From Actinomycetales bacterium Ga0077552 (lineage in GTDB: Bacteria; Actinomycetota; Actinomycetes; Actinomycetales; Microbacteriaceae), in assembly GCA_001464255.1 (NCBI GenBank), contig LNFD01000411.1, forward strand, positions 1 through 6,329: 6,329 nucleotides of DNA, read 5' to 3'. Under the pieces are notes generated by a model. The model did not search any database and was not told the origin of the DNA. It saw only the letters and a program-made list of their open reading frames with translations. Both the position numbers and the translations under genes were made by a program. Below, piece by piece: positions 1 through 5,482 of this stretch (positions are counted from its first letter, which is position 1; the number at the start of each line of letters is the position of its first letter).

Positions 1-69
1 ACGACCTACGTCTACGCCGAGGGCCGCTGGCGCGTCGGCGCGCACCAGCAGTCGCCCGCCGCCGACTAG
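1..69 (+). CDS. 3' end of a gene, possibly SnoaL/DUF4440-like (partial)
   Basis: Only the last 22 codons and a TAG stop are in the window; the gene enters from the left. The tail reads TTYVYAEGRWRVGAHQQSP and then AAD. A tyrosine/valine-rich strand followed by 'GRWRV.AHQ' is the way the final beta-strand of many SnoaL-like/DUF4440 (NTF2-fold) proteins looks, so that is the best guess. With so little sequence it remains weak. Codon use is like the rest of the window. The gene converges on the DUF2256-DUF3253 gene, and both TAG stops are read from the same CTAG at 66-69, with no terminator between them. I infer the reading frame from its clean end at the CTAG and from the plausible protein tail. 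Confidence 0.55.
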   Translation, partial: TTYVYAEGRWRVGAHQQSPAAD

Positions 70-482
70 GGCCGCGCCCGCCGAACCCGGATCGGCCCCT
101 TCGCCGTCGAGGGGTCGACGACCCGGCCGCCCTGCGTGATCTCGACCTCGCCCGCCGCGACGAGGCGCCGCGCCGCGCGCCGGGCGGGCTCCATGAGGTC
201 GCGCCAGGCCTCCTCGTCCTCGCCGCCGACAGCCCGCGCCGCCTCGCTCGGGCAGATCGTCGCCCCGCTGGCCCGGCCGGCCAGCAGGCTCCGGATGCTC
301 TCCTCGAGCGCCCGATCCACGGGCCGCACGCCCCGGGCCCGGCAGGCATCGCTGCACCAGCGCACGGCATCCCAGTCGCGCGCCCACTTCGCCCGCCACT
401 CGATGCGCCGGCCGCACGAGCCGCAGGTCTTCTCGGCGCGCTCGTCGGCGGATTCCTCTGCCTGCCCACGCCGCCGACCCAT
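66..482 (-). CDS. DUF2256-DUF3253 zinc-ribbon protein
   Basis: 138 aa protein of unknown biochemical role. The N-terminal part (about residues 18-50) is a DUF2256-type zinc ribbon: CGSC at 20-23, then GRRIEWRAKWARDWDAVRWC and SDAC ending at 47. This gives a Cys-x2-Cys ... Cys-x3-Cys set that very probably binds one zinc. Residues about 56-135 match DUF3253, a small winged-helix-like domain, with 'ICPSEAARAVGG', 'WRDLMEPARRAARRL', 'G.VEITQGG' and 'GPIRVRRA' as recognisable blocks. The ATG at 482 was chosen because it is the only ATG just before the zinc ribbon. Further upstream the frame runs into the MFS gene. No Shine-Dalgarno sequence is visible; 29 bases separate it from the MFS stop on the same strand, so it is probably co-transcribed with the MFS gene. 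The winged-helix-like fold and zinc ribbon hint at nucleic-acid binding, but this is inference. Confidence 0.85.
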   Translation of the reverse strand: MGRRRGQAEESADERAEKTCGSCGRRIEWRAKWARDWDAVRWCSDACRARGVRPVDRALEESIRSLLAGRASGATICPSEAARAVGGEDEEAWRDLMEPARRAARRLVAAGEVEITQGGRVVDPSTAKGPIRVRRARP

Positions 483-511
483 GCCGCCATGATGCCCGGC
501 GAACCCGACGA

Positions 512-1762
512 CTAGCTTCGAGCGGGCGCTCCGCCCGCGCGGCGCTCGCGAGCGAGCAGCAGCCCGACCGCGGCGATGACGGCCACGGCGATCGCGGTGC
601 CGCCGAACAGCAGCAGCGCTCCGCCCGCCTCGTAGGCGAGCCCCGAGACGCCGGCCGCGATCGTGGCGGCCGCGAGGCCGATGCCGCGCAGCAGCCCCTG
701 CGCCGAGCCCGCGCGGGCCGGGTCGACGGCGTGCGCCATCGCGGCCGCGGCGCCGATGAAGGCGAGCGCCTGGCCGGTCGACTCGACGAAGCCCATGCCC
801 GTCGCGATGAAGGGGTTGCCCACGAACCCGTAGAGCGTGACGATCGGCAGGAGGATGAGCATGCCGCGCCAGTAGGCCGAGACGCCGCCGCGGCGATCGG
901 CGAGGCGGCCCGCCCAGCCGGCGACGAGCACGTAGGGCACAGCGAAGAGCGCGTAGCTCGCGGCCGTGAGCACGGGGCCCGCCCCGATGTCGGCCATGAA
1001 GCGCGGCCACACGCCGTCGTAGGCGCCGGTCGGCACCATGACGGCCGCGTAGAGCAGCACGATGCCGACGATGCGGGGGCTGCGCAGCAGGTCGAGGCTC
1101 GTGCGCGGGGCGCTCGAACCGAAGCGCAGCGTGCGGTCGGCATCCGTGCCGTCGAAGCCGAGCACGCCCGCGGCGATGCCGCCGGTGGCCGGTTGCGGGT
1201 CGTCGGCGCGGAAAGCCGTCGCCGCCGCCTCGCGGAACCCGATGAGCACCGGCACGAGCGCGACGAGCACGATGACGGCCGCGACCGCGAGGATCGCCCC
1301 CGGGTCGGCGATCGCGAGCGCGAGGCCCGAGGCGAGCGGGCCGACGGCGATGCCCGCGAGCTCGGCCGCGCCGAGGCGGCCGAGCAGCTCGCCGCTACGA
1401 ATGACGAAGATGCCGAAGCCGAAACCGCCCACCGCGCGGCCGGCGATGAGCTGCCAGCCCTCGACCGCGATAGCGCTGAGGCCCAGCGAGGCGGCGACCA
1501 TCACGACACCGATGACGGCCATGAGGCGCGCGTGCCCGCGGTCGGCGGCGGGGGCGACAAGCAGCTCGGCGACGAGCGCCGAGGCGAAGCCCGCCGCCGC
1601 GAGGTAGCCGATCTCGGCCGTCGTGACGCCGAGCGAGTTCTGCAGGGCGGGGATGAGCGGGAAGATCACGAACGAGGCCGACGACAGCAGCACCATGGCC
1701 GTGACGACGCTCGGCACGAGGAGGCGTGCCTGCCGGTGGTGCGCGTTCATGGTGACGATCAT
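512..1762 (-). CDS. MFS transporter, probable drug or metabolite efflux pump
   Basis: 416 aa, a usual length for a 12-TM major facilitator permease acting in the cytoplasmic membrane. Hydrophobic segments alternate with short loops throughout, and a central cytoplasmic loop (about 178-225) separates the two six-helix halves. Recognisable MFS signatures are a motif-A-like loop after TM2 (PAADRGHARL, about 71-80), a motif-B-like RAVGGFGFG (109-117), a motif-C-like GIAVGPLASG (137-146), and a second motif-A copy GRLADRRGG (285-293). The C-terminus is basic (ARERRAGGAPARS), as expected for a cytoplasmic tail. The ATG at 1762 is preceded by AAGAGAACGGG, a weak Shine-Dalgarno-like stretch. ATG at 1750 (residue 5) is an alternative. 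The gene is divergent from a TetR-family gene with twin operator-like sites between them, so it is probably repressed by that regulator and induced by its own substrate. The substrate cannot be read from the sequence. Confidence 0.93.
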   Translation of the reverse strand: MIVTMNAHHRQARLLVPSVVTAMVLLSSASFVIFPLIPALQNSLGVTTAEIGYLAAAGFASALVAELLVAPAADRGHARLMAVIGVVMVAASLGLSAIAVEGWQLIAGRAVGGFGFGIFVIRSGELLGRLGAAELAGIAVGPLASGLALAIADPGAILAVAAVIVLVALVPVLIGFREAAATAFRADDPQPATGGIAAGVLGFDGTDADRTLRFGSSAPRTSLDLLRSPRIVGIVLLYAAVMVPTGAYDGVWPRFMADIGAGPVLTAASYALFAVPYVLVAGWAGRLADRRGGVSAYWRGMLILLPIVTLYGFVGNPFIATGMGFVESTGQALAFIGAAAAMAHAVDPARAGSAQGLLRGIGLAAATIAAGVSGLAYEAGGALLLFGGTAIAVAVIAAVGLLLARERRAGGAPARS

Positions 1763-1771
1763 CCCGTTCTC

Positions 1772-1793
1772 TTGTTATCCAACTGGACAACAA
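1772..1793. promoter_or_regulatory. Operator-like palindrome O1 (TetR/MFS gap)
   Basis: A 22-bp imperfect inverted repeat: arms TTGTTATCCAA and CTGGACAACAA agree at 9 of 11 base pairs. It sits between the MFS start codon and its predicted -10. Its core (1776-1790) recurs at 1807-1821 with 12 of 15 identical bases. Size, symmetry and position are typical of a TetR-family dimer site. The assignment to the adjacent regulator is inference. Confidence 0.72.
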
Positions 1794-1821
1794 CGCTAGC
1801 ACGCCCTATCCGGTTGGACAA
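1793..1821 (-). promoter_or_regulatory. Predicted promoter of the MFS gene
   Basis: Reading the minus strand, TTGTCC (1821-1816) and TAGCGT (1798-1793) are separated by 17 bases, the standard sigma70-type spacing. The -35 matches 4 or 5 bases of the consensus; the -10 is weak. The expected transcription start is near 1786, giving a leader of about 24 bases. The -35 lies inside the right-hand operator-like copy (1807-1821), and the start site lies inside the left-hand copy, so a bound repressor would block it twice. Confidence 0.45.
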
Positions 1822-1824
1822 TAT
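1803..1824. promoter_or_regulatory. Operator-like copy O2 (TetR/MFS gap)
   Basis: Second copy of the O1 core: TATCC, a four-base variable centre starting GGT, and TGGACAA at 1807-1821. It is shifted exactly 31 bp from the core at 1776-1790, about three helical turns. It is less symmetric than O1: only the TCC/GGA half-sites and the outermost T/A pair match. It overlaps the -35 of the MFS promoter (TTGTCC on the minus strand) and a TTGGAC on the plus strand upstream of the TetR gene. Binding here could therefore control both genes. Confidence 0.65.
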
Positions 1825-1839
1825 CGCGGTCTCGCGGCC

Positions 1840-1845
1840 TATGCT
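1840..1845 (+). promoter_or_regulatory. Predicted -10 of the TetR gene; leaderless transcript likely
   Basis: TATGCT matches TATAAT at 4 of 6 bases and is followed after exactly six bases by the GTG start codon at 1852. Transcription would begin at or next to the first base of the start codon, so the mRNA would be leaderless, which is common in actinobacteria and fits the lack of any Shine-Dalgarno sequence. The nearest -35-like hexamer, TTGGAC at 1814-1819, is 20 bases away, longer than ideal, and lies within O2. Confidence 0.5.
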
Positions 1846-1851
1846 CGTGCC

Positions 1852-2505
1852 GTGGCAGAACGCAAGAGCGCCGAGCGCAAGTCGAGCGACGAGCGCCGCG
1901 ATGAGATCGTGCGCGCCACCCTGCGCCTCGTGGCCGCCAAGGGCTTCGCGGGCGTCACGCTGCGCGAGGTCGCGACCGAGGTCGGCGTCGTGCACGGGCT
2001 GATTCGCCACTACTTCACGAGCCGCGACGAGCTCGTCGCCGCCGCCTTCGACTTCGCCGTCACGAGCGAGCTCGCGAGCGACCGCGCGCTGCTCGACGGC
2101 CTCGACCCCGTCGCGGCGCTCGCCGGCTGGCTCGCCGCGACCCCCGAAGACCACTACCGCGTCTGGATCGACGCGTGGAGCGAGGCCCCCCGCACCCCGC
2201 CGCTCGCCGCCGCGCTCGACCGCCACCATCGCGACTGCGAGCGCATCCTGACCAGCGTCATCGAGCGGGTCGTGGATGCCGGGCTCGGCGCGAGTGCCGA
2301 CCCCGCGGCCGACTCGCGCCTGCTCACCGCTGTCGCCGACGGGGTCGCCGTGCAGCACCACGCGGTCGGCGTCATCGACGTCGACGAGGCGAACGCGATC
2401 GTCTTCGCCGTCGCCGAGCGGCAGCTGGCGCTCGAGCCCGGCAGCCTCGCGCGCGCCAACCCCGTGCCCGCCCGCGGGCAGTGGGCCGAGGGTGCTGCTC
2501 GATAG
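1852..2505 (+). CDS. TetR-family transcriptional repressor (BetI-like)
   Basis: 217 aa, a usual TetR-family length. Residues about 15-61 form the N-terminal helix-turn-helix domain: RRDEIVRATLRLVAAKGFAG, then TLREVATEVGV (36-46) and the recognition helix region VHGLIRHYFTSRDEL (47-61). 'IRHYF.S.DEL' is close to BetI-type regulators. The C-terminal part (about 80-205) with 'YRVWIDAWSEAPRTPPLA' resembles the BetI-type ligand/dimer domain (TetR_C_6). The start is GTG at 1852, giving a basic N-terminal arm before the HTH. It has no Shine-Dalgarno sequence but a -10 hexamer six bases upstream. It is divergent from the MFS gene with two operator-like copies between, so it most likely represses the MFS gene and itself until an effector binds. 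The effector is unknown; nothing around it points to choline or betaine. Confidence 0.93.
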   Translation: MAERKSAERKSSDERRDEIVRATLRLVAAKGFAGVTLREVATEVGVVHGLIRHYFTSRDELVAAAFDFAVTSELASDRALLDGLDPVAALAGWLAATPEDHYRVWIDAWSEAPRTPPLAAALDRHHRDCERILTSVIERVVDAGLGASADPAADSRLLTAVADGVAVQHHAVGVIDVDEANAIVFAVAERQLALEPGSLARANPVPARGQWAEGAAR

Positions 2506-2508
2506 ACT
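2503..2508 (+). promoter_or_regulatory. Possible -10 of purA, overlapping the TetR stop codon
   Basis: TAGACT matches TATAAT at 4 of 6 bases, including the key T, A and final T, and lies 38 bases before the purA ATG. Transcription would start near 2515, leaving a leader of about 32 bases that contains the Shine-Dalgarno sequence. No good -35 is seen 17-18 bases upstream (that stretch is G-rich coding sequence), so the call is tentative. It would give purA a supply independent of the TetR promoter, which makes sense for a housekeeping gene. Confidence 0.35.
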
Positions 2509-2546
2509 CAAGGGCAAGCCCTCTCCATCTCTCGAAGGGACCACCC

Positions 2547-3833
2547 ATGCCTGCCGTCGTCATCATCGGCGCCCAGTGGGGCGATGAAGGAAAAGGCAAG
2601 GCGACCGACCTCCTCGCTGGCCGCATCGACTACGTCGTCAAGTTCAACGGGGGCAACAACGCCGGCCACACCGTCGTCGTCGGCGACGAGAAGTACGCCC
2701 TGCACCTGCTGCCGAGCGGAATCCTCACCGAGGGCGTCACACCCGTCATCGCCAACGGCGTCGTCATCGACATCGAGGTGCTCTTCGGCGAGCTCACGGC
2801 GCTCAGCGCGCGCGGCGTCGACGTCTCGAAGCTGCTCATCAGCGCCAACGCCCACGTCATCACGCAGTACCACCGCACGATGGACAAGGTGACCGAGCGC
2901 TTCCTCGGCAAGCGCCAGATCGGCACGACGGGCCGCGGCATCGGGCCCGCCTACGCCGACAAGATCAACCGCGTCGGAATCCGCATGCAAGACCTCTTCG
3001 ACGAGAACATCCTGCGCCAGAAGGTCGAGGGCGCCCTCAACGTCAAGAACCACCTGCTCGTCAAGGTCTACAACCGACGCGCGATCACGGTCGACGAGGT
3101 CGTGGAGGAGCTGCTGAGCTACGCCGACCGCCTGCGGCCCATGGTCGTCGACACGGGCCTCGTGCTGCACCAGGCGCTCGAGCGCGGCGAGACCGTGCTC
3201 TTCGAGGGCGGCCAGGCGACCATGCTCGACGTCGACCACGGCACCTACCCCTTCGTCACCTCCTCGAGCGCGACGAGCGGCGGCGCGGCCACGGGCTCGG
3301 GCATCGGCCCCAACCGCATCGACCGCGTCATCGGCATCGTCAAGGCCTACACGACGCGCGTCGGCTCGGGCCCCTTCCCGACCGAGCTCTTCGACGAGTC
3401 GGGCGAGTTCCTCCGCAAGACGGGCTTCGAGTTCGGCACCACGACGGGCCGCCCCCGCCGCTGCGGCTGGTACGACGCCCCCATCGCGCGCTACACCGCG
3501 CGCGTCAACGGCGTCACCGACTTCGTCATGACCAAACTCGACGTGCTCACGGGGCTCGAGAGCATCCCGGTCTGCGTCGCCTACGACGTCGACGGCGTGC
3601 GCGTCGACGAGGTGCCGGTCTCGCAGAGCGACTTCCACCACGCGAAGCCGATCTACGAGAACCTGCCGGGCTGGTCGGAGGACATCACGGGTGCCCGCAC
3701 CTTCGACGACCTGCCGAAGAACGCGCAAGACTACGTGCTCGCGATCGAGGCCATGAGCGGCGCGCGCATCTCGGCCATCGGCGTCGGGCCGGGCCGCGAC
3801 GCCATCGTCGTGCGGCACGACCTGCTCGACTGA
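2547..3833 (+). CDS. purA: Adenylosuccinate synthetase
   Basis: 428 aa, full family length. It catalyses IMP + aspartate + GTP to adenylosuccinate + GDP + Pi, the first committed step from IMP to AMP, in the cytoplasm, usually as a homodimer. The N-terminal signature QWGDEGKGK is at 10-18. D13 and H41 (in NNAGHT) correspond to the catalytic Asp13 and His41 of the E. coli enzyme. The second signature GIGPAYADKINR is at 131-142, the aspartate-binding loop TTTGRPRRCGW at 298-308, the guanine-recognition TKLD at 329-332, and the C-terminal GVGPGRDA at 412-419. All expected key residues are present. The ATG at 2547 gives the canonical MPAVVIIGAQWGDEG start and has a good Shine-Dalgarno sequence, GAAGGGA, six bases upstream. 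It follows the TetR gene after 41 bases and precedes a GNAT gene after 8 bases. It is probably driven by its own promoter and is unlikely to be part of the efflux regulation. Confidence 0.99.
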   Translation: MPAVVIIGAQWGDEGKGKATDLLAGRIDYVVKFNGGNNAGHTVVVGDEKYALHLLPSGILTEGVTPVIANGVVIDIEVLFGELTALSARGVDVSKLLISANAHVITQYHRTMDKVTERFLGKRQIGTTGRGIGPAYADKINRVGIRMQDLFDENILRQKVEGALNVKNHLLVKVYNRRAITVDEVVEELLSYADRLRPMVVDTGLVLHQALERGETVLFEGGQATMLDVDHGTYPFVTSSSATSGGAATGSGIGPNRIDRVIGIVKAYTTRVGSGPFPTELFDESGEFLRKTGFEFGTTTGRPRRCGWYDAPIARYTARVNGVTDFVMTKLDVLTGLESIPVCVAYDVDGVRVDEVPVSQSDFHHAKPIYENLPGWSEDITGARTFDDLPKNAQDYVLAIEAMSGARISAIGVGPGRDAIVVRHDLLD

Positions 3834-3841
3834 CCCTGCTC

Positions 3842-4441
3842 ATGACGGCGGCCGACCTGCCCTACGCGGCGCTCGAGGGGCACGGCCTGCGGCTCGAACC
3901 CTACGTACCCGCGCACCTGCCGGGCCTCACCGCCGCCCTCGGGCGGCCCGAGGTCTTCGCCGGCGGCTGGGGCGGCGGGCCCGCCGGGGCGCGCTCGGGC
4001 GACGACTTCGCCGCGTGGCTGCCGACCTACCTGCCGATCGGGCGCGCGCACGTGTACGTGATTCGGGATGCTGCGCGCACGATCATCGGCACCTCGACGA
4101 TCCTCGACCTCGCCCCCGCGGCCGAGTCGGCCCACATCGGTTACACCGCGTACACACCAGGGGCGTGGGGATCATCCGTCAACCCGGCGGCGAAGCTCCT
4201 GCTGCTCGGCCACCTGTTCGACCACGGGTACGGCCGCGTGAAGCTGCAGGCCGACGTGCGCAACGCGCGCTCGCGCGCGGGCATTGAGAAGCTCGGGGCG
4301 CAGTTCGAGGGAATCGCTCGGCGCGACGCGCAGCGCGCCGACGGCTCGTGGCGCGACGCGGCCGTCTACTCCATCGTCGTCGACGAGTGGCCGGCCGTGC
4401 GGGCGGGGCTGCTGAGCCGGCTGAGAGAGCCGCTGGACTAG
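3842..4441 (+). CDS. GNAT-family N-acetyltransferase (RimJ/RimL-like)
   Basis: 199 aa protein of the Acetyltransf_3 (RimJ/RimL-like) branch of the GNAT superfamily, which moves acetyl groups from acetyl-CoA to amines or protein N-termini. The N-terminal 'LEGHGLRLEPYVPAHLPGL' (11-29) is the typical first strand and helix of this branch. 'AHIGYTAYTPGAWGSSVNPAAKL' (98-119) covers the central beta-strand and the acetyl-CoA-binding loop region. 'VRNARSRAGIEKLGAQFEG' (139-157) is the conserved late helix/strand with the N...S..aieklGa pattern. The substrate is not predictable. The start ATG lies 8 bases after the purA stop; no Shine-Dalgarno sequence is visible, so translation is probably coupled to purA and the two genes form an operon. 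The 3' end shares a CTAG with the convergent membrane-protein gene. Confidence 0.9.
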   Translation: MTAADLPYAALEGHGLRLEPYVPAHLPGLTAALGRPEVFAGGWGGGPAGARSGDDFAAWLPTYLPIGRAHVYVIRDAARTIIGTSTILDLAPAAESAHIGYTAYTPGAWGSSVNPAAKLLLLGHLFDHGYGRVKLQADVRNARSRAGIEKLGAQFEGIARRDAQRADGSWRDAAVYSIVVDEWPAVRAGLLSRLREPLD

Positions 4442-5094
4442 GCGCCGGCGACCGACCCGAACCAGACGAGCCCGAGCCAGATGCCGCCGAGGGCGGGCAC
4501 GATCGCAGTGCCGAGGGCGAGCATCCAATCGCCCGCACTCGGGTGGTTCTCGCCGGGGGCGGAGGGTGCGCGCAGCGAGAGCGCGTGCGGGCGGGCGGGG
4601 TGGGCCTCCCAGAAGGGGCGGCCCTGGGCATCCACCCGCCCCAGCAGCATGCGCTGCGGCGCCGCCCGCAGCATGAGCACGAGCGGGGCGAGCCCCATGA
4701 CGACGAACATGATGCCGATGAGCAGGCCCGAGAGGTCGCCGAACAGCACGAACGAGCGGAAGAAGGTGACGGCGAGGCTCACGAAGAGCGCGGGCCAGGC
4801 GAAGGCGAGCATCGAGACGCCGAAGCCCTGCGCGAGCGCCGAGCCGATGAACACCGCGACGAGCCCGCCGAGGATGCTGCCCGGCGTGAACGCGACGATG
4901 GCGTCGGTGCACTCGACCGCGATCTCGAAAGGGCCGCCGCGCGCGCAGTAGCCGCCCAGATCGGCGAGCGCGCGCACGGCCTGGAAGAGCAGCGTGATCG
5001 CGAGCGCCCCCGAGAACCAGCCGAAGGCCGAGCCGAGAACACGGGTGGCGGCGGCATCGCGCCAGGTGCGGCGCGCGGGCGCATCGGTCGTCAT
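4438..5094 (-). CDS. Integral membrane protein of unknown function
   Basis: 218 aa; I do not recognise a named family. Five hydrophobic helices can be seen at about 22-43, 70-91, 92-117, 120-142 and 190-214. The N-terminus is short, polar and basic (MTTDAPARRTWRD). Between helices 1 and 2 is a loop with two cysteines, GGYCARGGPF at 47-56 and the second Cys at 62. From memory, a 'GG.C..GGP..IA..C' loop is shared by a number of uncharacterised actinobacterial membrane proteins. If this loop faces outside, the cysteines could form a disulfide. The region between helices 4 and 5 (about 143-189) is hydrophilic and proline-rich. The ATG at 5094 has no Shine-Dalgarno sequence but a TACAGT hexamer six bases upstream, as for a leaderless mRNA. 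It is divergent from chorismate mutase and convergent with the GNAT gene; the context gives no clear role. Confidence 0.85.
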   Translation of the reverse strand: MTTDAPARRTWRDAAATRVLGSAFGWFSGALAITLLFQAVRALADLGGYCARGGPFEIAVECTDAIVAFTPGSILGGLVAVFIGSALAQGFGVSMLAFAWPALFVSLAVTFFRSFVLFGDLSGLLIGIMFVVMGLAPLVLMLRAAPQRMLLGRVDAQGRPFWEAHPARPHALSLRAPSAPGENHPSAGDWMLALGTAIVPALGGIWLGLVWFGSVAGA

Positions 5095-5100
5095 GGCGCC

Positions 5101-5130
5101 ACTGTAGGGCCGAGCCCGGCCGCAGGTCGA
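5101..5130 (-). promoter_or_regulatory. Predicted promoter of the membrane-protein gene; leaderless transcript likely
   Basis: On the minus strand, TCGACC (5130-5125) and TACAGT (5106-5101) are 18 bases apart, each matching 4 of 6 consensus bases. TACAGT is followed by exactly six bases and then the ATG at 5094, so transcription would start on or beside the start codon. Confidence 0.45.
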
Positions 5131-5155
5131 GAGGGGCCGGATGCCTCGCGCGCGT

Positions 5156-5161
5156 TACGCT
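5156..5161 (+). promoter_or_regulatory. Predicted -10 of the chorismate mutase gene; leaderless transcript likely
   Basis: TACGCT followed by CGTGGC and then ATG at 5168. The six-base gap is the same as in front of the TetR and membrane-protein genes. No clear -35 hexamer is visible. This signal also decides the start: an in-frame ATG at 5141 lies upstream of the -10 and would add nine residues (MPRARYARG) foreign to the family. Confidence 0.45.
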
Positions 5162-5167
5162 CGTGGC

Positions 5168-5482
5168 ATGGATGACGCTGCCATCGCCGAGCTCACCTCG
5201 CTGCGGCGCAGCATCGACAACATCGATGCCGCGCTCATCCACCTGCTCGCCGAGCGCTTCAAGTGCACGCAGGCCGTCGGTCGCCTCAAGGCCGCCACGA
5301 ACATGCCGCCGAGCGACCCCGAGCGCGAGCGCGTGCAGATCGAGCGGCTGCGCGCCCTCGCCACCGAGGCGCAGCTCGACCCGGCCTTCGCCGAGAAGTG
5401 GTTCAACTTCATCGTCGCCGAGGTCATCCACCACCACGAGCAGATCGCCACCACGGGCACGATCGCGACCGATACCGAGTGA
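5168..5482 (+). CDS. Chorismate mutase (monofunctional, AroQ fold, high-GC Gram-positive type)
   Basis: 104 aa, all-helical AroQ-type enzyme converting chorismate to prephenate on the way to phenylalanine and tyrosine, in the cytoplasm. Aligning by eye with the E. coli P-protein mutase domain (offset +2) places its active-site residues here: Arg11 at R13, Arg28 at R30 (in LLAERF), Lys39 at K41 (GRLK), Asp48 at D50, Arg51 at R53 and Glu52 at E54. The position of E. coli Gln88 falls on H90 in the run HHH (88-90), so the last active-site helix differs, as in the short actinobacterial family. The start at ATG 5168 is preferred over 5141 because the family begins near here and a -10 lies between. 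The stop overlaps the next gene by four bases (GTGA), so the two are translationally coupled. Such small mutases often rely on binding DAHP synthase for full activity; that gene is not in this window. Confidence 0.93.
   Translation: MDDAAIAELTSLRRSIDNIDAALIHLLAERFKCTQAVGRLKAATNMPPSDPERERVQIERLRALATEAQLDPAFAEKWFNFIVAEVIHHHEQIATTGTIATDTE

Noticed and set aside
483..1010. Possible long N-terminal extension of the zinc-ribbon gene up to 1010 (minus strand)
   Set aside because: The extra 176 residues are an arginine-rich out-of-frame reading of the MFS gene with no family resemblance; the domain begins just after the ATG at 482.
1747..1750. Alternative ATG of the MFS gene at 1750
   Set aside because: The Shine-Dalgarno-like stretch is better placed for the ATG at 1762; the difference is only four residues and cannot be settled from sequence alone.
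731..2002. Long plus-strand open frame opposite the MFS gene
   Set aside because: Low-complexity Arg/Asp/Glu/Ala/His-rich translation typical of an antisense shadow in GC-rich DNA; it also crosses the intergenic gap and the start of the TetR gene.
2510..2521. AGGGCAAGCCCT palindrome in the purA leader as a regulatory hairpin or operator
   Set aside because: The loop would be only two bases and the stem five; no T-run and no second copy. Not enough to call.
2508..3818. Long minus-strand open frame opposite purA
   Set aside because: Composition (Asp/Val/Ala/Arg/Glu-rich, no hydrophobic core pattern) is an antisense mirror of purA, which is certain.
4418..4432. Small hairpin CGGCT-GAGAG-AGCCG near the end of the GNAT gene as a terminator
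   Set aside because: Only five base pairs, inside coding sequence, with no following T-run.
5141..5167. Upstream in-frame ATG at 5141 as the chorismate mutase start
   Set aside because: It lies before the predicted -10 TACGCT (5156-5161), has no Shine-Dalgarno sequence and adds residues not expected for the family.
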